A stretch of 64,000 nucleotides of DNA from Leucobacter ruminantium (GCF_017565705.1 NZ_JAGDYL010000004.1:110223-174222), one strand, 5' to 3'. Positions 52,188-64,000 are shown, counted from the first letter of the stretch. Program-made: numbers and translations. Notes: a model not told the origin generated them from the sequence alone.

Positions 52188-53495
52188 ATGGATCCCAACA
52201 AGCTCAACCACGACGCGCAGCCCGCTGAGCAGGGCAAGCTGATCAAGACGCGCCCCGCGAAGGCGGGCGCGCGCCCGCAGGTACGCCCCATGGCCGAGGG
52301 TTGGAAGCAGATCACCAACCCCGACGGACGCCCCACCCTGCAGTTCGCGTCGCCCCGCGTGAAGCAGCCCGCCACGCACCTCGCAGATATGACGCTCGCC
52401 GAGCGCGAGGCGAAGGTCGTGGAGATGGGGCTGCCGAAGTTCCGCGCGAAGCAGCTCTCGAAGCACTACTTCGAGCACCGCACCACCGACCCGGCCGAGA
52501 TGACCGATCTGCCGAAGGATCGCCGCGACGAGCTCGCGGAGGCCTTCTTCCCGCCGCTGCTCACCGAGGTGAAGCGACTCGTCACCGACGACGGCGACAC
52601 GATCAAGTTCCTGTGGCGTCTCTTCGACGGGGCCCTCGTCGAGTCGGTGCTGATGCGCTACCCGGGCCGCATCACGCTGTGCGTGTCGAGCCAGTGCGGT
52701 TGCGGCATGAACTGCCCGTTCTGCGCGACGGGCCAGGCGGGTCTCACCCGCAACATGTCGACCGCCGAGATCCTCGACCAGATCGTGCAGGCGAACCGCG
52801 TGATCGCGGAGGGCGGCCTCGGTCGCAGGCGCCGCGCGGGCAACGGCGCCGAACCCGAGCGTGTGAACAACATCGTCTTCATGGGAATGGGCGAGCCGCT
52901 CGCCAACTACAAGCGCGTCATGAACGCGGTGCACCGCATGATCGCCCCGGGCCCGGAGGGGCTCGGCATGTCGGCGCGAGGGATCACGGTCTCCACCGTC
53001 GGGCTCGCCCCCGCGATCCGCAAGCTCGCCGACGAGGACATCCCGATCACCTTCGCGCTGTCGCTGCACGCACCCGACGACGAGCTGCGCGACGACCTGA
53101 TCCCGGTGAACAGTCGGTGGAAGGTCGAGGAGGTGCTCGACGCGGCCTACCACTACTACGAGAAGACCGGCCGCCGCGTCTCGATCGAATACGCGCTCAT
53201 CAAGGACATGAACGACCACGCATGGCGCGCCGACCTGCTCGCAGACAAGCTGAACGCGCGCGGTCGCGGCTGGGTGCATGTCAACCCGATCCCGCTGAAC
53301 CCGACGCCCGGCTCGATCTGGACCGCCTCGACCCGCGAGGTGACCCGTGAATTCGTGGACCGGCTCAACGCGGCCGGCATCCCCACGACGCTGCGCGACA
53401 CCCGCGGCAAGGAGATCGACGGCGCCTGCGGGCAGCTCGTCGCGACGGAGCAGGACAAGGCCGAGGCCGAGGCCTTCGCTGCGGCCGCGGGCTGA
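52188..53495 (+). CDS. rlmN: 23S rRNA (adenine-2503-C2)-methyltransferase / tRNA methyltransferase
   Basis: 435 residues, radical SAM enzyme methylating C2 of A2503 in 23S rRNA and A37 of some tRNAs. The Fe-S cluster motif is [20 protein letters not shown] (Cys-x3-Cys-x2-Cys) near residue 182; [24 protein letters not shown] and the C-terminal Cys region [20 protein letters not shown] are conserved (the second methyl-carrier Cys is in GACGQL). The N-terminal extension and lack of a strong ribosome binding site make the start less certain. Confidence 0.93.
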   Translation: MDPNKLNHDAQPAEQGKLIKTRPAKAGARPQVRPMAEGWKQITNPDGRPTLQFASPRVKQPATHLADMTLAEREAKVVEMGLPKFRAKQLSKHYFEHRTTDPAEMTDLPKDRRDELAEAFFPPLLTEVKRLVTDDGDTIKFLWRLFDGALVESVLMRYPGRITLCVSSQCGCGMNCPFCATGQAGLTRNMSTAEILDQIVQANRVIAEGGLGRRRRAGNGAEPERVNNIVFMGMGEPLANYKRVMNAVHRMIAPGPEGLGMSARGITVSTVGLAPAIRKLADEDIPITFALSLHAPDDELRDDLIPVNSRWKVEEVLDAAYHYYEKTGRRVSIEYALIKDMNDHAWRADLLADKLNARGRGWVHVNPIPLNPTPGSIWTASTREVTREFVDRLNAAGIPTTLRDTRGKEIDGACGQLVATEQDKAEAEAFAAAAG

Positions 53496-53565
53496 CCGAC
53501 CCGGGCAAAGCCTGGCCGAGCAGGCCGAGGAGGGCTGGGCCGGGCGGGTAGCGGGCCAAGCCGGA

Positions 53566-53940
53566 TCAGGCCAGATCGGCCCAGCGCAGGATCGCTGAGA
53601 GCGCCACCCCCACGAGCACCGAGCTCGCGTTCGCGATGAACGCGATGATCAGGGCGTTCACCGGGGTGGCGCGGCTTCGCGGTGCTCCGGCGCGCCTCAC
53701 CGCCCACCACCACAGCGCGATACTCTCGACCGCGATGACGGCGAGCTCCGCGAGCACGAGCCGCGGCAGGTCGAGCGATCCGGCGAGCCACAGGAGCGGG
53801 TGGGTGCACTGCAGAAGCCACGCGGCGACCGCCGCCTCCCACGCGCGGCGGGGGTGCCAGCCCAGGCCGCGACCGAGCGCCACCACGATCGGGATCTCCA
53901 CCAGGCACGTCAGCAGATAGGCGACGGGCCACTGGAGCAT
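53566..53940 (-). CDS. small multi-pass membrane protein
   Basis: 124 residues (127 from an in-frame GTG at 53949). Four hydrophobic helices (QWPVAYLLTCLVEIPIVVAL; AAWLLQCTHPLLWLAGSLDL; LAVIAVESIALWWWAV; LIIAFIANASSVLVGVALSA). No family recognised. It is divergent from the small membrane peptide at 53972 with only ~30 nt between, so the two probably share a promoter region. Confidence 0.65.
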   Translation of the reverse strand: MLQWPVAYLLTCLVEIPIVVALGRGLGWHPRRAWEAAVAAWLLQCTHPLLWLAGSLDLPRLVLAELAVIAVESIALWWWAVRRAGAPRSRATPVNALIIAFIANASSVLVGVALSAILRWADLA

Positions 53941-53971
53941 GCCGGTCACACTAGCGGACTATTCTGGAGCC

Positions 53972-54097
53972 ATGCGCCGATTCGACATCGCCCCCGAACC
54001 AGTGTTGAGCGGATCCGTAATCGGCCCGATCCTCGTGATCGGAGTCGTGGTGATTCTCGTCGTCGCGGCGGTGATCTGGTACCGAAAGCGCCGGTGA
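53972..54097 (+). CDS. 41-aa single-pass membrane peptide
   Basis: Reads MRRFDIAPEPVLSGSVIGPI followed by a strongly hydrophobic stretch and ends YRKRR. The topology signal is clear: short polar N terminus, one helix, basic C-terminal end, giving a cytoplasmic C terminus. TGGAG is upstream, and its TGA overlaps the GTG of the next gene (GTGA), strong evidence that it is translated. Confidence 0.6.
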   Translation: MRRFDIAPEPVLSGSVIGPILVIGVVVILVVAAVIWYRKRR

Positions 54098-55215
54098 ACG
54101 CGGACCCCGCGTCCGGCGGAGCGGCGCACGGCGGCGGCGCACCCGGCGCGGCGGCCCCAGGCGCCGCCGCTCAGGGATCTGCCGCCGAGCCCGGAGGCGC
54201 CGCCGGGCCGCGGGTGCTCGGGCCGCTCGCCGGCCTCGCAGTTGCAGCGGCAGTGGCGGCGGTGCTCGCCGTCGCCGCGCCCTACCCGGTGGCCGCCTTC
54301 GGGGTCGCACTGCTCGGCCCACTGCACGTGCTTCTCGCGGTCCGATACCTCACGGGTCGTGTATCGGGCGCGGTACGCGGGCCTGCCGCGCGCCTGCTGA
54401 TCGCGGCGGTCGCGGCGATGGCGCTCGTGCGCGCCTTCGCGGCGATCGATCCGCGCGTCGGGCAGTTGCTCGAGACCGCGGGTGGCGTCGCGGTGCTGTC
54501 CGTCGCGATACTTTGGGGGCTGCGCGGCGCATGGCGATCCCTCGCCCTCCTGCCGCTGCTGCTCCTCGGCGCCGGAGCGCTCGCCCAGACCTCCTGGTAC
54601 TGGTTCGCGCTGACGCACGCGCACAACCTCGTTCCGCTCGTCTTCCTCTGGGACTGGGCCCGCCGGTACGCTCCGGCGATGCGGTGGGCGTTCACCGGCG
54701 CGTGCGCCGCGCTGATGCTCGGATTCCCCGCCGCGGTGCTGGTGGGTCTTGTCGATCCGTCATCCGGTACGGCTTCGGCGGGGCTCGTCGCGGGCTTCGC
54801 CGATCCCTCATCGCTCGTCGCGGGAGTCTCCCACCACGGAATGAGCCACGAGCTCTCGGCCAGGCTGTTCGCCGCCTTCGTGTTCCTGCAGCTGTTCCAT
54901 TACGCCCTCTGGGCGGGCTTCTTCCAGTTGCGGGGGAGAGCCGAGGTCGCCCGATCGCAGCTGCCGTCCGGGCGCCGCTTCTGGCTGCTCGCGGGTGGAG
55001 TCACCCTGCTGTGCTGGGTCGGCTACGCGGTGGGATACGCGGACGGCCGCGCGCTGTACGCGGTGCTCGGCGCCCTCAACGTCGCGCTCGAGCAGCCGAT
55101 CGCGGTGTGGTTGCTGCTCACCGCGCTGCCCGACCGCGCGACGAGCCCCCTGGTCGCGGGGCTCCGGGCGGGCGGGGGATCCCACGGCCCGGCGACCCCG
55201 ACGCCGGAGGGCTAG
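54094..55215 (+). CDS. multi-pass membrane protein of unknown function, His-rich
   Basis: 373 residues after an Ala/Gly-rich start, about 9-10 hydrophobic segments. Conserved-looking polar sites lie inside them: ALLGPLHVLLAVRYLTGR, WFALTHAHNLVPLVFLWDWA, GVSHHGMSHELSARLFAAFV and FLQLFHYALWAGFF, together a set of His residues that could ligate a metal or haem. I do not recognise a family. Translationally coupled to the upstream 41-aa peptide; its last 4 nt overlap the convergent aminotransferase stop. Confidence 0.65.
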   Translation: MNADPASGGAAHGGGAPGAAAPGAAAQGSAAEPGGAAGPRVLGPLAGLAVAAAVAAVLAVAAPYPVAAFGVALLGPLHVLLAVRYLTGRVSGAVRGPAARLLIAAVAAMALVRAFAAIDPRVGQLLETAGGVAVLSVAILWGLRGAWRSLALLPLLLLGAGALAQTSWYWFALTHAHNLVPLVFLWDWARRYAPAMRWAFTGACAALMLGFPAAVLVGLVDPSSGTASAGLVAGFADPSSLVAGVSHHGMSHELSARLFAAFVFLQLFHYALWAGFFQLRGRAEVARSQLPSGRRFWLLAGGVTLLCWVGYAVGYADGRALYAVLGALNVALEQPIAVWLLLTALPDRATSPLVAGLRAGGGSHGPATPTPEG

Positions 55216-56270
55216 CGCCCGAGCGCGCGGGCCAGCAGTTCCACGTCGGCGTCGTCGTTCCAGAGGTGGAACGAGATGCGGGCGTTGCCCGCGCGGCCCG
55301 AGGCGACGATGCCGGCGGCCTGCATCGCGGCGAGGTCGCGCCCGTCGGGATCGGCCCACGCGACGATCGCCGAGTCGCCCTCGGGCAGGCCGAGTGCGGC
55401 GCGCGCTGCGTTCGCGAGGCGCAGGTCGTGGGCGTACACCTCTGCCGGGTCGAGCGACGCGAGGAGCTCGAGCGCGGCCTCGGTGCCGGTGATAGCGGGC
55501 CACGCGGGGGAGAGATCGAAGCGCCCGGCACCCTCGGCGAGCGGCATATGTCCCGCGTAGCAGGATGCCCAGACATCGTCTGCGGAGCACCAGCCGGCCG
55601 CGATCGGCACGAGTGCGTCGTCGAGGCCCTCGCGCACCGTGAGGAAGGCGGTGCCGCGCGGGGCGCAGAGCCACTTGTAGGCGTGGCAGACGGTGAAATC
55701 GAAGCCGGCGGCACCGACGGGCAGCCAGCCGAGCGACTGCGTGAGATCGACGAGGGTGCGGGCCCCCGCGTCGGCCGCTGCGGCCGCGATCGACTCGTGG
55801 TCGGCGATCTCGCCTGTCGCCGACTGCACCAGCGAGAACACGACCAGGTCGGTCTCCGGGCGCACGGCTGCGGCGAGCTCGGCGACGGGCGCGTAGCGCA
55901 CGCCGACGCCCCGGTGGGAGAGCTGCACGAAGGGGTGCACGAGCGAGGCGAAGTCGCCTTCGGCGCACAGCACCTCGGCTCCGTCGGGCAGCGATGTGGC
56001 GACGACGGAGGCGAGCTGCGACACCTGCGAGCCGATCGCCACGCGGTTCGCGGCGACGCCCGCGAGGTCCGAGTAGAGCCCGCGGCAGCGCTCGTACGAT
56101 TCGCCGATGGCGCGGGCATCGAGGCGACCCGCCGCCCAGTCGTCGACGAAGTCGCGCATCGCCGCCGCGGTCTCGCGGCTCGGCAGGCCGCCCGTGCACG
56201 CCGAGAGGTAGCCGCTCACGGGGGCGAAGCGGCTGCTGAAGCTCGTGGTCCGATCCATCACTGCGGTCAT
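55212..56270 (-). CDS. aminotransferase class V-fold PLP enzyme
   Basis: 352 residues, fold type I. The PLP Lys is in FTVCHAYKWLCAPRGTAFL near residue 197; the Asp that contacts the pyridine N is in ARTLVDLTQSLGWLPVG. GSQVSQLASVVATSLPDGAE belongs to the N-terminal cofactor region. It resembles kynureninase/cysteine desulfurase-like or serine-pyruvate aminotransferases, but the substrate cannot be specified. Divergent from the LysR gene across a 93-nt AT-rich gap. Confidence 0.85.
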   Translation of the reverse strand: MTAVMDRTTSFSSRFAPVSGYLSACTGGLPSRETAAAMRDFVDDWAAGRLDARAIGESYERCRGLYSDLAGVAANRVAIGSQVSQLASVVATSLPDGAEVLCAEGDFASLVHPFVQLSHRGVGVRYAPVAELAAAVRPETDLVVFSLVQSATGEIADHESIAAAAADAGARTLVDLTQSLGWLPVGAAGFDFTVCHAYKWLCAPRGTAFLTVREGLDDALVPIAAGWCSADDVWASCYAGHMPLAEGAGRFDLSPAWPAITGTEAALELLASLDPAEVYAHDLRLANAARAALGLPEGDSAIVAWADPDGRDLAAMQAAGIVASGRAGNARISFHLWNDDADVELLARALGR

Positions 56271-56329
56271 GCGGCCAGATTAGTCACGCCTGGAGCATAA
56301 TCAAACAGAATCATTCTTATCATTTGCTT

Positions 56330-56343
56330 CATAAATGGTTATG
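56330..56343. promoter_or_regulatory. LysR-type operator between divergent genes
   Basis: CATAA-ATGG-TTATG is a perfect palindrome in the AT-rich 93-nt interval between the aminotransferase and LysR genes, 21 nt before the LysR ATG. An additional CATAA element lies at 56296. Likely LysR autoregulatory site (inferred). Confidence 0.6.
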
Positions 56344-56363
56344 TTCGGGGTAGACTCCTCACC

Positions 56364-57314
56364 ATGAGCACCACCCGCACCGGCGATCCCCTCGGCTCGA
56401 TCGACTCGACCGAGCTGCGCATCCTCCACGCGCTCGCCACCACCGGATCCCTCACCGCGGCCGCTGTCAGCCTCGGCCTCAGCCAGCCGGCCGTGAGCCA
56501 GCGCATCAAGCGCGTCGAAACCAGGCTCGCCGTGCCGCTCATCGAACGCAACGGCCGCGGCATCAGGCTGACCTCGGCCGGCCGCATCCTCGCCGACCAC
56601 GGCCGCACCGTCGTCGCCGAGATCGACGCCGCGCTCGCCGCGATCGACGACCTGCGCGGCGAGCGGGCGGGCACGCTGCGCCTCGTCGGCTTCCCGTCGG
56701 CATCCGCCACGATCGTGCCGGCCGTGATGCGCGCGCTCGCGGAGGAGGCGCCCGACGTATCGCTCCAGTACCGCGAGGCCGAGCCGCCCGAGGCCGCGCG
56801 GCTGCTGCGCGACGGCGAGGTCGACTGCGCGCTGATCTTCGTCTACGAGGGATCGGCCGAGCTGCCCGCGGGCAGCGCATTCCTGCCCATGTGGCGCGAG
56901 GAGGTGCGGCTCGTCGTATCCGACACCCGGGCGGGTGAGAGCGAGATCGCCCGCCTCGGAGACTACGCGGCGGAGCACTGGATCGCGGGGTGCGAGAAGT
57001 GCCGAGGGCACCTGCTCGACGCTGCGGGGCAGGCCGGGTTCGAGCCCGACATCATCCAGGAGACCGACAACGTGCCCGCGATGCTCGCGATGGCCGCGGC
57101 GGGCGGAGCGGTCGCCCTCGTGCCCGGGCTCGCGCTCGCCGCCGCCCGCACGCTGCCGGACGACGCGAGCGCGCTGCCGCTCGATCCGCCCCGCTACCGC
57201 ACGATCGGCCTCGTCTCCATGGACACCGCGAACGAGAGCCCGCAGGTGCGGCTCGCGAAGCGCCTGCTCGGTCGCGTCGACGGATCCTGCTGGGGGCTGG
57301 AGGCGGTGGCGTGA
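56364..57314 (+). CDS. LysR-family transcriptional regulator
   Basis: 316 residues. The N-terminal winged HTH has ILHALATTGSLTAAAVSLGL then SQPAVSQRIKRVE. The C-terminal periplasmic-binding-like effector domain starts about residue 100 (LRLVGFPSASATIVPAVMRA). Lies divergent from the class-V aminotransferase and, by GTGA overlap, in one operon with the MFS gene, suggesting that it regulates one or both. Ligand unknown. Confidence 0.92.
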   Translation: MSTTRTGDPLGSIDSTELRILHALATTGSLTAAAVSLGLSQPAVSQRIKRVETRLAVPLIERNGRGIRLTSAGRILADHGRTVVAEIDAALAAIDDLRGERAGTLRLVGFPSASATIVPAVMRALAEEAPDVSLQYREAEPPEAARLLRDGEVDCALIFVYEGSAELPAGSAFLPMWREEVRLVVSDTRAGESEIARLGDYAAEHWIAGCEKCRGHLLDAAGQAGFEPDIIQETDNVPAMLAMAAAGGAVALVPGLALAAARTLPDDASALPLDPPRYRTIGLVSMDTANESPQVRLAKRLLGRVDGSCWGLEAVA

Positions 57315-58684
57315 ACCGACGCACCGCAACCGCACCGGCACTCGCGGCGCCAGACGCGCCCCCGCTCGACCCCGACACCCGGCGGCGGGTTCAGCGGCGC
57401 ACGGTCGTCGTGCTCTCGGTCGCCACGATGCTGTCGGGCTTCGGCACGGGGGCGTCGCTCTCGGTCGGGGCGCTCGTGCTGGCCGAGATGAGCGGCAATG
57501 AGGCCATCTCCGGTCTCGCCTCCGCGCTCTTCAACGCGGGTGCGGCTGCCGCCGGTATCCCGCTCGCCCGGATCGCCGCGCGCCGCGGCCGACGCCGCGC
57601 CCTCGTCGTCGGCAGCTTCGTGGCAGTGGCAGGCGCCCTCGTCGCGATCCTCGCAGCGGCGGTCGACGCCTGGCCGCTCTTCGCGCTCGGGGTCGCCATG
57701 GTCGGTGTCAGCAGCGCGGTCTCGCTGCTCGCCCGCTTCGCCGCGACCGACCTGGCAGTGCCGGCCAACCGCGCGCGCGATCTCTCGTTCGTCGTGTGGT
57801 CGATCACGGTCGGAGCGGTCGTCGGCCCCAACCTCATCACGCCCGGGGAGGCCGTCGGCGACGCGCTGGGGATCCTGCCGCTCGCGGGCGTCTTCGTCTT
57901 CGCGCTCATCGCGCAGCTGCTCGCGGCGCTCGTCAACTGGATCGGCCTGCGGCCCGACCCGCTGCTCGAGGCCCGTCGCCTGCCCGTCGAGACGGGGCCC
58001 GTGACGTTGCCCGGTGCCGGAGAGGCGGTCGACGGAGGCGAGGGATCCGCCGCTGCTGCTCCCGCCCGGGCGTCCGGTGCCGCTGGCGGAACGGTCGCGG
58101 GTCCGGCCGCCGCCCCGCCCGCCGGCGCGGGCGCCCGCTGGGGCGTCATCATCGCGATCGCGGCCGCGCAGGCGATCATGGTGGCGCTCATGGCGATGAC
58201 CCCGCTGCATCTCATGCACCACGAGGGTACGCCCGCCATCGTCGGGATCACGCTGAGCCTGCATATCGCGGGCATGTACGCGCTGTCGCCCGTGTTCGGC
58301 GCGCTCGCGAGCCGGCTCGGGCGCCTGCGCGTGGTCGGCCTCGGCTGGGGGCTCCTGCTCGCCGCGGTCGTGCTCTCCTACGTCGCGGGCCCGTCGCACC
58401 TGCTGGTGCAGGTCGCGCTCACGCTCCTCGGCCTCGGCTGGAGCGCGGTGACCGTGGCGGGTGCGGCCCTGCTCACGGATCTCACCCCGTCGGCCGAGCG
58501 TCCCCGCTGGCAGGGCCGCTCCGACACGATCATGAGCGCGGCAGGCGCCCTCGCCGGCGTGCTCTCAGGGGTCGCCTTCGCCTACGGCGATTTCTCGTTC
58601 CTTGCGCTCGTCGCGGGAGGCCTGCTCGCGGCGGGCGTCATCGCCTCGGTCGCATGCGGAGGAAGGCGACCGCGAGACCGATGA
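57311..58684 (+). CDS. MFS transporter
   Basis: 457 residues, 12 predicted membrane segments split by a long Gly/Ala/Pro-rich central loop at about residues 235-275. Motif A-like sequences are present: [18 protein letters not shown] in the N half and [17 protein letters not shown] in the C half. It likely exports a drug or metabolite. Overlaps the LysR stop by 4 nt. Confidence 0.9.
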   Translation: MNRRTATAPALAAPDAPPLDPDTRRRVQRRTVVVLSVATMLSGFGTGASLSVGALVLAEMSGNEAISGLASALFNAGAAAAGIPLARIAARRGRRRALVVGSFVAVAGALVAILAAAVDAWPLFALGVAMVGVSSAVSLLARFAATDLAVPANRARDLSFVVWSITVGAVVGPNLITPGEAVGDALGILPLAGVFVFALIAQLLAALVNWIGLRPDPLLEARRLPVETGPVTLPGAGEAVDGGEGSAAAAPARASGAAGGTVAGPAAAPPAGAGARWGVIIAIAAAQAIMVALMAMTPLHLMHHEGTPAIVGITLSLHIAGMYALSPVFGALASRLGRLRVVGLGWGLLLAAVVLSYVAGPSHLLVQVALTLLGLGWSAVTVAGAALLTDLTPSAERPRWQGRSDTIMSAAGALAGVLSGVAFAYGDFSFLALVAGGLLAAGVIASVACGGRRPRDR

Positions 58685-58770
58685 GGCCGGCTCCCGGTGC
58701 ACCCCGCGTGCCCGAGGCGGAGGTCGTGCGGGTGGGCGCACCCGCCCGCACGACCTCTAAACTGGAGACG

Positions 58771-60303
58771 ATGACTACGAGCAGCGATCCCCAGTTCTCC
58801 ACGGCCACCGGTAGCGATGTGCGCGTGCGCTTCTGCCCCTCGCCCACCGGCACCCCGCACGTCGGCATGGTGCGCACCGCCCTCTTCAACTGGGCCTATG
58901 CCCGGCATACGGGCGGTACCTTCGTCTTCCGCATCGAGGACACCGACGCGGCACGCGACAGCGAGGAGAGCTACGCGCAGATCATCGACTCGTTGCGCTG
59001 GCTCGGTCTCGACTGGGACGAGGGCATCGACGCGGGCGGGCCTCACGGCCCCTACCGTCAGTCGCAGCGCGGCGAGATCTACCAGGATGTCATCGCCCGG
59101 CTGCGCGAGGCCGGCTACCTCTACGAGAGCTATTCCACGGCCGAGGAGATCGACGCCCGCAACGAGGCCGCGGGGCGCCCCAAGCAGCTCGGATACGACA
59201 ACTTCGACCGCGACCTCACCGACGAGCAGCGCGAGGCGTTCCGCGCCGAGGGCCGTCAGCCGGCCCTCCGCTTCCGCGTGCCCGACGCCGACCTCTCCTT
59301 CACCGATCTCGTGCGCGGTGACATCACCTTCCCCGCCGGCTCCACGATCGACTTCGTCGTCGTGCGCCCCAACGGCGCGCCCCTCTACACCCTCGTCAAC
59401 CCGGTCGACGACGCGCTCATGGGCATCACCCACGTGCTGCGGGGCGAGGATCTGCTGTCGTCCACGCCCCGGCAGATCGCGCTGCATCGCGCGCTCGTCG
59501 AGCTGGGCATCGAGCGGGCGATCCCTCGCTTCGGTCACCTGCCCTACGTCATGGGCGAGGGTAACAAGAAGCTCTCGAAGCGCGACCCAGAGTCGAATCT
59601 GCTGCACCACCGCGACCGCGGCTTCATCCCCGAGGGCCTGCTCAACTACCTCTCGCTGCTCGGCTGGTCGCTGTCGGCCGATCGCGACGTGTTCACGCGA
59701 GAGGAGATGGTCGCCGCGTTCGATATCGCGGACGTGAACCCGAACCCGGCCCGCTTCGACCAGAAGAAGGCCGACGCGATCAACGCCGACCACATCCGCC
59801 TCCTCACGGAGGACGACTTCTTCGAGCGCATCCTGCCCTACCTGATCGCGGGCGGAGCGCTGCCCGTGGAGCCGAACGAACAGCAGCTGGCCACGGTGCG
59901 CGCCGCCGTGCCGCTCGTGCAGAGCCGCGTCACGGTGCTGTCCGAGGTCGTCGGCATGCTCGGCTTCCTCTTCACTCAGGCCGATGCGCTCGTCTACGAG
60001 GAGGACGCGCTGAAGTCGCTGAAGGGCGACGCGCCCCAGGTTCTCGCTGCGGGCATCGCGGCGCTCGAAGCGATCCCCGAGGGATCCTGGCGCACGGAGC
60101 CGATCCAGGCCGCGCTGCAGACCGCGCTCACCGACCCCGAGCAGGGTCTCGGACTCAAGCCGCGCGTCGCCTTCGGGGCCCTGCGCGTCGCCGCATCCGG
60201 TCGGCGAGTGTCGCCCCCGCTCTTCGAATCGTTCGAGCTGCTCGGGCGCGACGAGACCCTCGCGCGCCTGCGCCGCCTCGAGGCGAAGCTCTCGAGCGAC
60301 TGA
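58771..60303 (+). CDS. gltX: glutamyl-tRNA synthetase
   Basis: 510 residues, class I aminoacyl-tRNA synthetase charging tRNA-Glu. The HIGH motif reads [19 protein letters not shown] near residue 25, and the KMSKS motif is [12 protein letters not shown] near residue 270. The Rossmann insert and the helical anticodon-binding C-terminal domain are complete. GGAGACG lies before the ATG. A tRNA-Glu gene is at 40905. Actinobacteria use GltX and GatCAB for tRNA-Gln, which fits. Confidence 0.96.
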   Translation: MTTSSDPQFSTATGSDVRVRFCPSPTGTPHVGMVRTALFNWAYARHTGGTFVFRIEDTDAARDSEESYAQIIDSLRWLGLDWDEGIDAGGPHGPYRQSQRGEIYQDVIARLREAGYLYESYSTAEEIDARNEAAGRPKQLGYDNFDRDLTDEQREAFRAEGRQPALRFRVPDADLSFTDLVRGDITFPAGSTIDFVVVRPNGAPLYTLVNPVDDALMGITHVLRGEDLLSSTPRQIALHRALVELGIERAIPRFGHLPYVMGEGNKKLSKRDPESNLLHHRDRGFIPEGLLNYLSLLGWSLSADRDVFTREEMVAAFDIADVNPNPARFDQKKADAINADHIRLLTEDDFFERILPYLIAGGALPVEPNEQQLATVRAAVPLVQSRVTVLSEVVGMLGFLFTQADALVYEEDALKSLKGDAPQVLAAGIAALEAIPEGSWRTEPIQAALQTALTDPEQGLGLKPRVAFGALRVAASGRRVSPPLFESFELLGRDETLARLRRLEAKLSSD

Positions 60304-60354
60304 GGCGCGCCAGCTCGCGCAGCCCGGCCCGAACCGATGCAGACAGGGGATGTG

Positions 60355-61336
60355 ATGACCGACCTCCGCGAGGCGCCGATCGGTGTCGCCGTCATCGGCG
60401 GCGGCCCGGCCGGTCTATCGGCCGGGCTGCAGCTCGTCCGCGCGAATCGACGCATCGCCATCCTCGACAGCAACCGCCCGCGGCACTCGGCGACGCTGCA
60501 ATCGCACGGCTTCCTGACCCGCGACGGGGCTCCTCCGCTCGAGCTGCGCCGCATCGGCCGCGAGGAGTTCGAGGCCTACCCGACTGCAACCTTCGCCCAG
60601 GCCGTGACGCGGGAGGTCGTGCCGCTGAGCCGCGACGAGGCTCTGGCGGTCGGCTTCCCGGACGGGCTCGGATTCCGCGTTCGCGGAACAGGGATCCGCG
60701 GCTCCGCCGATGTCGAGTTCATCGCCAGGCGCGTGCTCGTCGCAGCGGGGCTCACAGAGGAACTGCCGCCGCTGCCCATGATCCGCGCCTACTACGGCAC
60801 GGCGCTGCACAGCTGCGTCGAGTGCGACGGCTTCGAGAAGACCGACAAGCCGCTCGCCCTCATCGGCGAGACGAGCGACCTCTTCGGCCGTGCGCTGCTG
60901 ATCAGCCGCTTCAGCTCCGACCTCGTGGTGTTCACGAACGGCGCCGACACTGTGCGTCCGGAGCAGGAGGCGCAGCTCTCCGCGATCGGAATCCGGGTCG
61001 AGCGGAGGCCGATCGATGACATCGTCGGGGAGCGGGCCGAGATGACGGGCGTGCGCCTCGCCGACGGCGAGGTGATCCCTCGTGTCGGCGGCTTCGTTCG
61101 ACCTCGCTGGCACGCGCCGATCGAGTTCATGGGCGCCGCGGACCTCGAGCGCGACGAGTGGGGGCTCATCGTGGTCGACGAGCGCGGCGAGACATCCGTG
61201 CGCGGTGTGTACGCCGTGGGAGACATAGTGCCCCCGGGGCCGCAGCAGCTCATCATCGCGGCGGGCAACGGCGCCCGCGTGGCGGCGAAACTCAATATGG
61301 ACATGATCAGGGGCGCGCTCGGAGTGGGGATGGTCG

Positions 61337-61344
<8 letters not shown>
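60355..61344 (+). CDS. NAD(P)/FAD-dependent oxidoreductase, thioredoxin-reductase-like
   Basis: 329 residues. FAD motif VAVIGGGPAGLSAGLQLVRA at the N terminus, redox pair in HSCVECDGFEK (Cys-x-x-Cys), second Rossmann segment PLALIGETSDLFGRALLI, and the FAD-binding GVYAVGDIVPPGPQQLIIAA. Compared with thioredoxin reductase the NADPH motif (normally GGGxSA) is degenerate, so it may reduce another partner. ATG with AGGGGA is preferred over the upstream ATG at 60337. It overlaps yhhQ by 8 nt. Confidence 0.85.
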
Positions 61345-63673
<2,329 letters not shown>

Positions 63674-64000
63674 AGATTCTCGCACCACCGACAAGTCGGT
63701 CAGGCCGAAAGGCTCGATCTCTGTGGGTGGCGATCGCAGAACGAATCTGATCGTTCGGCGAAACTGACGGTTGCTGTTCGGAAGCCTTGTGGGGTGTGTA
63801 CGGGTGGTGTCTGGTCTTTGAGAACTCAATAGTGTGCACTTGATTGTCAAATGCCAATTATTTATCCCCGTCACCGCGCCCTTTGTGTGGGTGTGGTTGA
63901 TGGTGATTCCTTTTGGACAAAAGTTGAACGTCAGTAATTGATGTTCGTATTTTGTCAGGTCAAACTCGCAGCTGTTCTGCTTATTCCGCAGGATGGTTTG
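63674..64000 (+). other. 16S rRNA leader of an rrn operon (gene begins beyond the window)
   Basis: AT-rich leader with a boxA-like antitermination element TGGTCTTTGA at 63812-63821, overlapping a segment CTTTGAGAACTCAATAGTG that is widely conserved in actinobacterial rrn leaders and spacers. It also contains stem-loop sequence for precursor processing near 63690-63770. The 16S mature start is not in the window. Confidence 0.85.

Noticed and set aside
63674..64000. Start of mature 16S rRNA
   Set aside because: The conserved AGAGTTTGATC start is not present before position 64000; only the leader is in the window.

Overview
The window comes from a high-G+C Gram-positive actinobacterium. The most likely family is Microbacteriaceae, in a Leucobacter/Microbacterium-like lineage (inference). 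The evidence is tandem DUF7882 proteins, a GuaB1-type IMPDH relative, DUF4190 membrane proteins, a SigB/SigF-type sigma factor, GTG starts with GTGA/ATGA overlaps, and an rrn leader of actinobacterial style at the right edge. Nearly all genes are chromosomal housekeeping or metabolic genes. I see no insertion sequence, prophage or CRISPR array.

Layout. 1-0.85 kb: an incomplete CD-NTase (cGAS/DncV-like nucleotidyltransferase) gene running off the left edge, probably the end of a CBASS anti-phage locus. 1-10.9 kb: mixed single genes (YdeI-like, HEAT repeat, phosphodiesterase, poxB, GDPD, HD hydrolase, amino-acid permease, lipocalin, YbaK, YbdK). 10.9-22.3 kb: a heptose/glycan cluster. Its core is a minus-strand operon of gmhB, GT9, two GT-B transferases, gmhA and hldE with 4-nt overlaps, then an SDR. 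It is flanked by two further GT9 genes and a heptokinase-like/GT2 pair. 22.2-26.1 kb: stress-type genes (sigma factor, GlsB-like, DUF6766, DUF7218, DUF7882). 26.2-28.3 kb: mntH with an operator-like palindrome, then a SRAP/HMCES protein. 28.4-35.1 kb: a family of DUF4190 membrane proteins, two fused to DsbA-like domains, interleaved with mscL and guaB1. 35.2-44.2 kb: thrC, an AI-2E-type transporter, a holin-like protein, an ABC pair, tRNA-Glu, leuB, ilvE and a FAH-family enzyme. 44.2-51.7 kb: Tat-exported phosphoesterase, second YbdK, GAF regulator, aldehyde dehydrogenase, DUF779 and an aldo-keto reductase. 51.7-63.4 kb: rlmN, an unknown membrane pair, class-V aminotransferase, LysR, MFS, gltX, a thioredoxin-reductase-like protein, and convergent yhhQ and tgt. 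63.6-64 kb: promoter and leader of an rRNA operon whose 16S gene begins beyond the edge.

Genes that appear to work together: gmhA, hldE and gmhB should convert sedoheptulose-7-phosphate to an NDP-D-glycero-beta-D-manno-heptose, with the GT9/GT4/GT2 enzymes as likely users. leuB and ilvE serve branched-chain amino-acid synthesis. The GAF regulator, aldehyde dehydrogenase and DUF779 form an aldehyde-oxidation unit. yhhQ and tgt form a queuosine salvage pair.

The octamer GAGGGATC/GATCCCTC recurs more than 60 times by hand count, inside genes and in hairpins at gene ends, and is a dominant unexplained feature. Several short genes below the usual length cut-off are listed (27-aa and 41-aa membrane peptides, and weaker 30-aa and 43-aa candidates).
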